Assembly: GCF_003855255.1 (NCBI RefSeq)
Contig: NZ_CP034072.1
Location: 6,841,962 to 6,905,961 of the forward strand
DNA from: Mycolicibacterium nivoides
Lineage (GTDB): Bacteria; Actinomycetota; Actinomycetes; Mycobacteriales; Mycobacteriaceae
Direction of reading: 5' to 3'
Length of the DNA: 64,000 bases
Shown: piece after piece, positions 62,999-64,000 of the stretch
Position numbering within the stretch: position 1 is the first letter of the stretch
Layout: every line of letters begins with the position of its first letter
Program-made: the position numbers and the translations under genes
The notes under the pieces: generated by a model
What the model was told of the DNA's origin: nothing
The model's database searches: none
The model's input: the letters and a program-made list of their open reading frames with translations, nothing else

Positions 62999-64000
62999 TC
63001 AAGGTTCGGGCTTTTCGATGACGTCGGCCGGGACAGCTGAGTCGTTGGCCAGTGCGGTGAACAGGCGGCCGGCCGCGTCACTGTCCCACACCACCACGGC
63101 GCCCGAATCGCTGCCGGTGAACTCACCGATCGGCACCGTCGTGGTGACCAGGTCGTCGCCGTGCATCGCCCAGGCCAGTCTGCCGAGGTCCCAGACGTGA
63201 GCGTTCTCGTCGACCGCCACCGAGTCGGTGGCGGCGCGGGCCATCGGCTGCCAGCGCAACGGGTTGAGCAGCACCTCCGGGCTGGTGGCCCGGTGCAGCA
63301 GCGCGGACATGAACGCCCGCTGGTGGATCATGCGGTCCAGGTCGGCGCGCGGTGTGGCGCGGGTGCGGACGTAACCGAGCGCGCTACGGCCGTCGAGCTG
63401 CTGGCAGCCGGCCGGCAGGTCGATCCCGGCGAGCGGGTCGCTGATCGGTTCGACCGGGCACATCGTCACGCCGCCGACGGCGTCGACGAGTGCGGCGAAA
63501 CCGTCGAAGCCGATCTCGGCGTAGTGGTCGAGGTGCAGGCCGGTCGCGAGTTCGACGGTCTGGGCCAGCAGCGGCGCCCCGCCCAGTGAGAACGCCGCGT
63601 TGACTTTGTCCTCGCCGTAGCCGGGGATCGGCAGATAGGAATCACGGGGTATCGACACCATGGTGGCCGGGTTGCCCGAACCGATCCCGGGGATGTGCAC
63701 CAACAGGATGGTGTCGGTGCGGCCGTTGCCGATGTCCCCGCCGGTGGCGAGGTCGGCCTGCTGCTCAGGGCTGAGGTTCTGGCGGCTGTCCGATCCGACC
63801 AGCAGCCAGGTGGTGCCCTGGGCCGCGGCGGGGCGCTCGGGGTAGTCGGCTAGGGCCGGGATGCGGTGCAGCGACGAGTCGATCCAGAAGCCGCCGCCGA
63901 TCACCGCCAGCACGACCGCCAACACGGAGACCAGGAGCACCGCCGACAGCCGACGGCCCCAGTGCCGACGGCGCCGGGGCTTGCGTACCGGAGTCGGTGC
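62999..64000 (-). CDS. LytR-CpsA-Psr (LCP) family protein, 5' end outside window
   Basis: The gene is read to the left and its start lies beyond 64000; 333 residues are visible. A basic cytosolic part (PVRKPRRRRHWGRRLSA), one membrane helix (LLVSVLAVVLAVIGGGFWI), then the LCP catalytic domain: TWLLVGSDSRQ with the pyrophosphate-binding SDSR, NGRTDTILLVHI, VSIPRDSYLPIPG, KVNAAFSLGGAPLL and GYVRTRATPRADLDRM. LCP enzymes attach arabinogalactan or other glycans to peptidoglycan; M. tuberculosis Rv3840 and the Lcp1-type proteins are relatives. Located upstream of bfrB with the IdeR boxes between. Confidence 0.9.
   Translation of the reverse strand, partial: APTPVRKPRRRRHWGRRLSAVLLVSVLAVVLAVIGGGFWIDSSLHRIPALADYPERPAAAQGTTWLLVGSDSRQNLSPEQQADLATGGDIGNGRTDTILLVHIPGIGSGNPATMVSIPRDSYLPIPGYGEDKVNAAFSLGGAPLLAQTVELATGLHLDHYAEIGFDGFAALVDAVGGVTMCPVEPISDPLAGIDLPAGCQQLDGRSALGYVRTRATPRADLDRMIHQRAFMSALLHRATSPEVLLNPLRWQPMARAATDSVAVDENAHVWDLGRLAWAMHGDDLVTTTVPIGEFTGSDSGAVVVWDSDAAGRLFTALANDSAVPADVIEKPEP

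Overview
The window reads as chromosomal DNA of a rapid-growing mycobacterium (Mycolicibacterium type, close to M. smegmatis). The evidence is uniformly high GC with matching codon use, the mycobacterial gene set (EspR, EthA/EthR, Rv3852-type Hns, BfrB, GlpQ1, SodA, GltBD, an M. smegmatis-type Dps and a DinB3-like polymerase), LexA, KstR and IdeR boxes, and several apparently leaderless starts. From about 31 kb to the right end, the gene order follows the M. tuberculosis block Rv3859c (gltB) to Rv3840 in reverse, with fast-grower insertions. The 15.5-25.5 kb stretch resembles the Rv0135c-Rv0142 neighbourhood (TetR/CYP138, MsrA, SnoaL-like protein, SDR, DUF427, DNA glycosylase). I saw no rRNA, tRNA, CRISPR array, prophage or insertion sequence.

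Left part (0-31 kb). After a truncated MarR gene come a glycogen debranching enzyme, a crotonase and nicotinamidase. Next is a tightly overlapping four-gene membrane operon (4231-7977): a 13-helix protein with a duplicated Asp/His motif, a mini membrane protein, a cupredoxin-like lipoprotein and a second polytopic protein. It looks like an uncharacterised metal-handling module and is my main candidate for an undescribed system. A glycosyltransferase/methyltransferase/toroid-enzyme/methyltransferase cluster (10.4-14.8 kb) follows, with a TetR gene; matching GGACAC-type operators sit on its promoter and on the TetR start. Then come TetR/CYP138-like with a double operator, MsrA, a KstR-boxed SnoaL/SDR pair, an SOS-boxed DUF222/HNH gene, Dps, AqpZ, a thioesterase and a CsoR-operator-controlled CopB-type copper ATPase.

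Middle (31-48 kb). gltBD makes glutamate. A small unlisted ORF, an F420 oxidoreductase, an aldehyde dehydrogenase, a SulP transporter, a DCC protein, a PHP phosphoesterase, small membrane proteins, an SOS-controlled DinB3-like polymerase and the divergent ethR/ethA pair follow.

Right part (48-64 kb). RraA-like protein, a leaderless MerR/TipA regulator and Hns precede a copper cluster (CopD, CopC, YcnI, a small membrane protein). A mucin-like Thr-rich surface protein, an ImmA/IrrE peptidase and a 7-TM/DUF6545 protein form a second candidate module next to espR. The end holds an Rv3847-like protein, SodA (Gln145 form), a rhodanese preceded by a DnaA-box cluster, an Rv3843c-like protein, GlpQ1, BfrB under two IdeR boxes, and a truncated LytR-CpsA-Psr gene. 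Recurrent themes are copper/metal handling, redox defence and envelope glycan or lipid chemistry.
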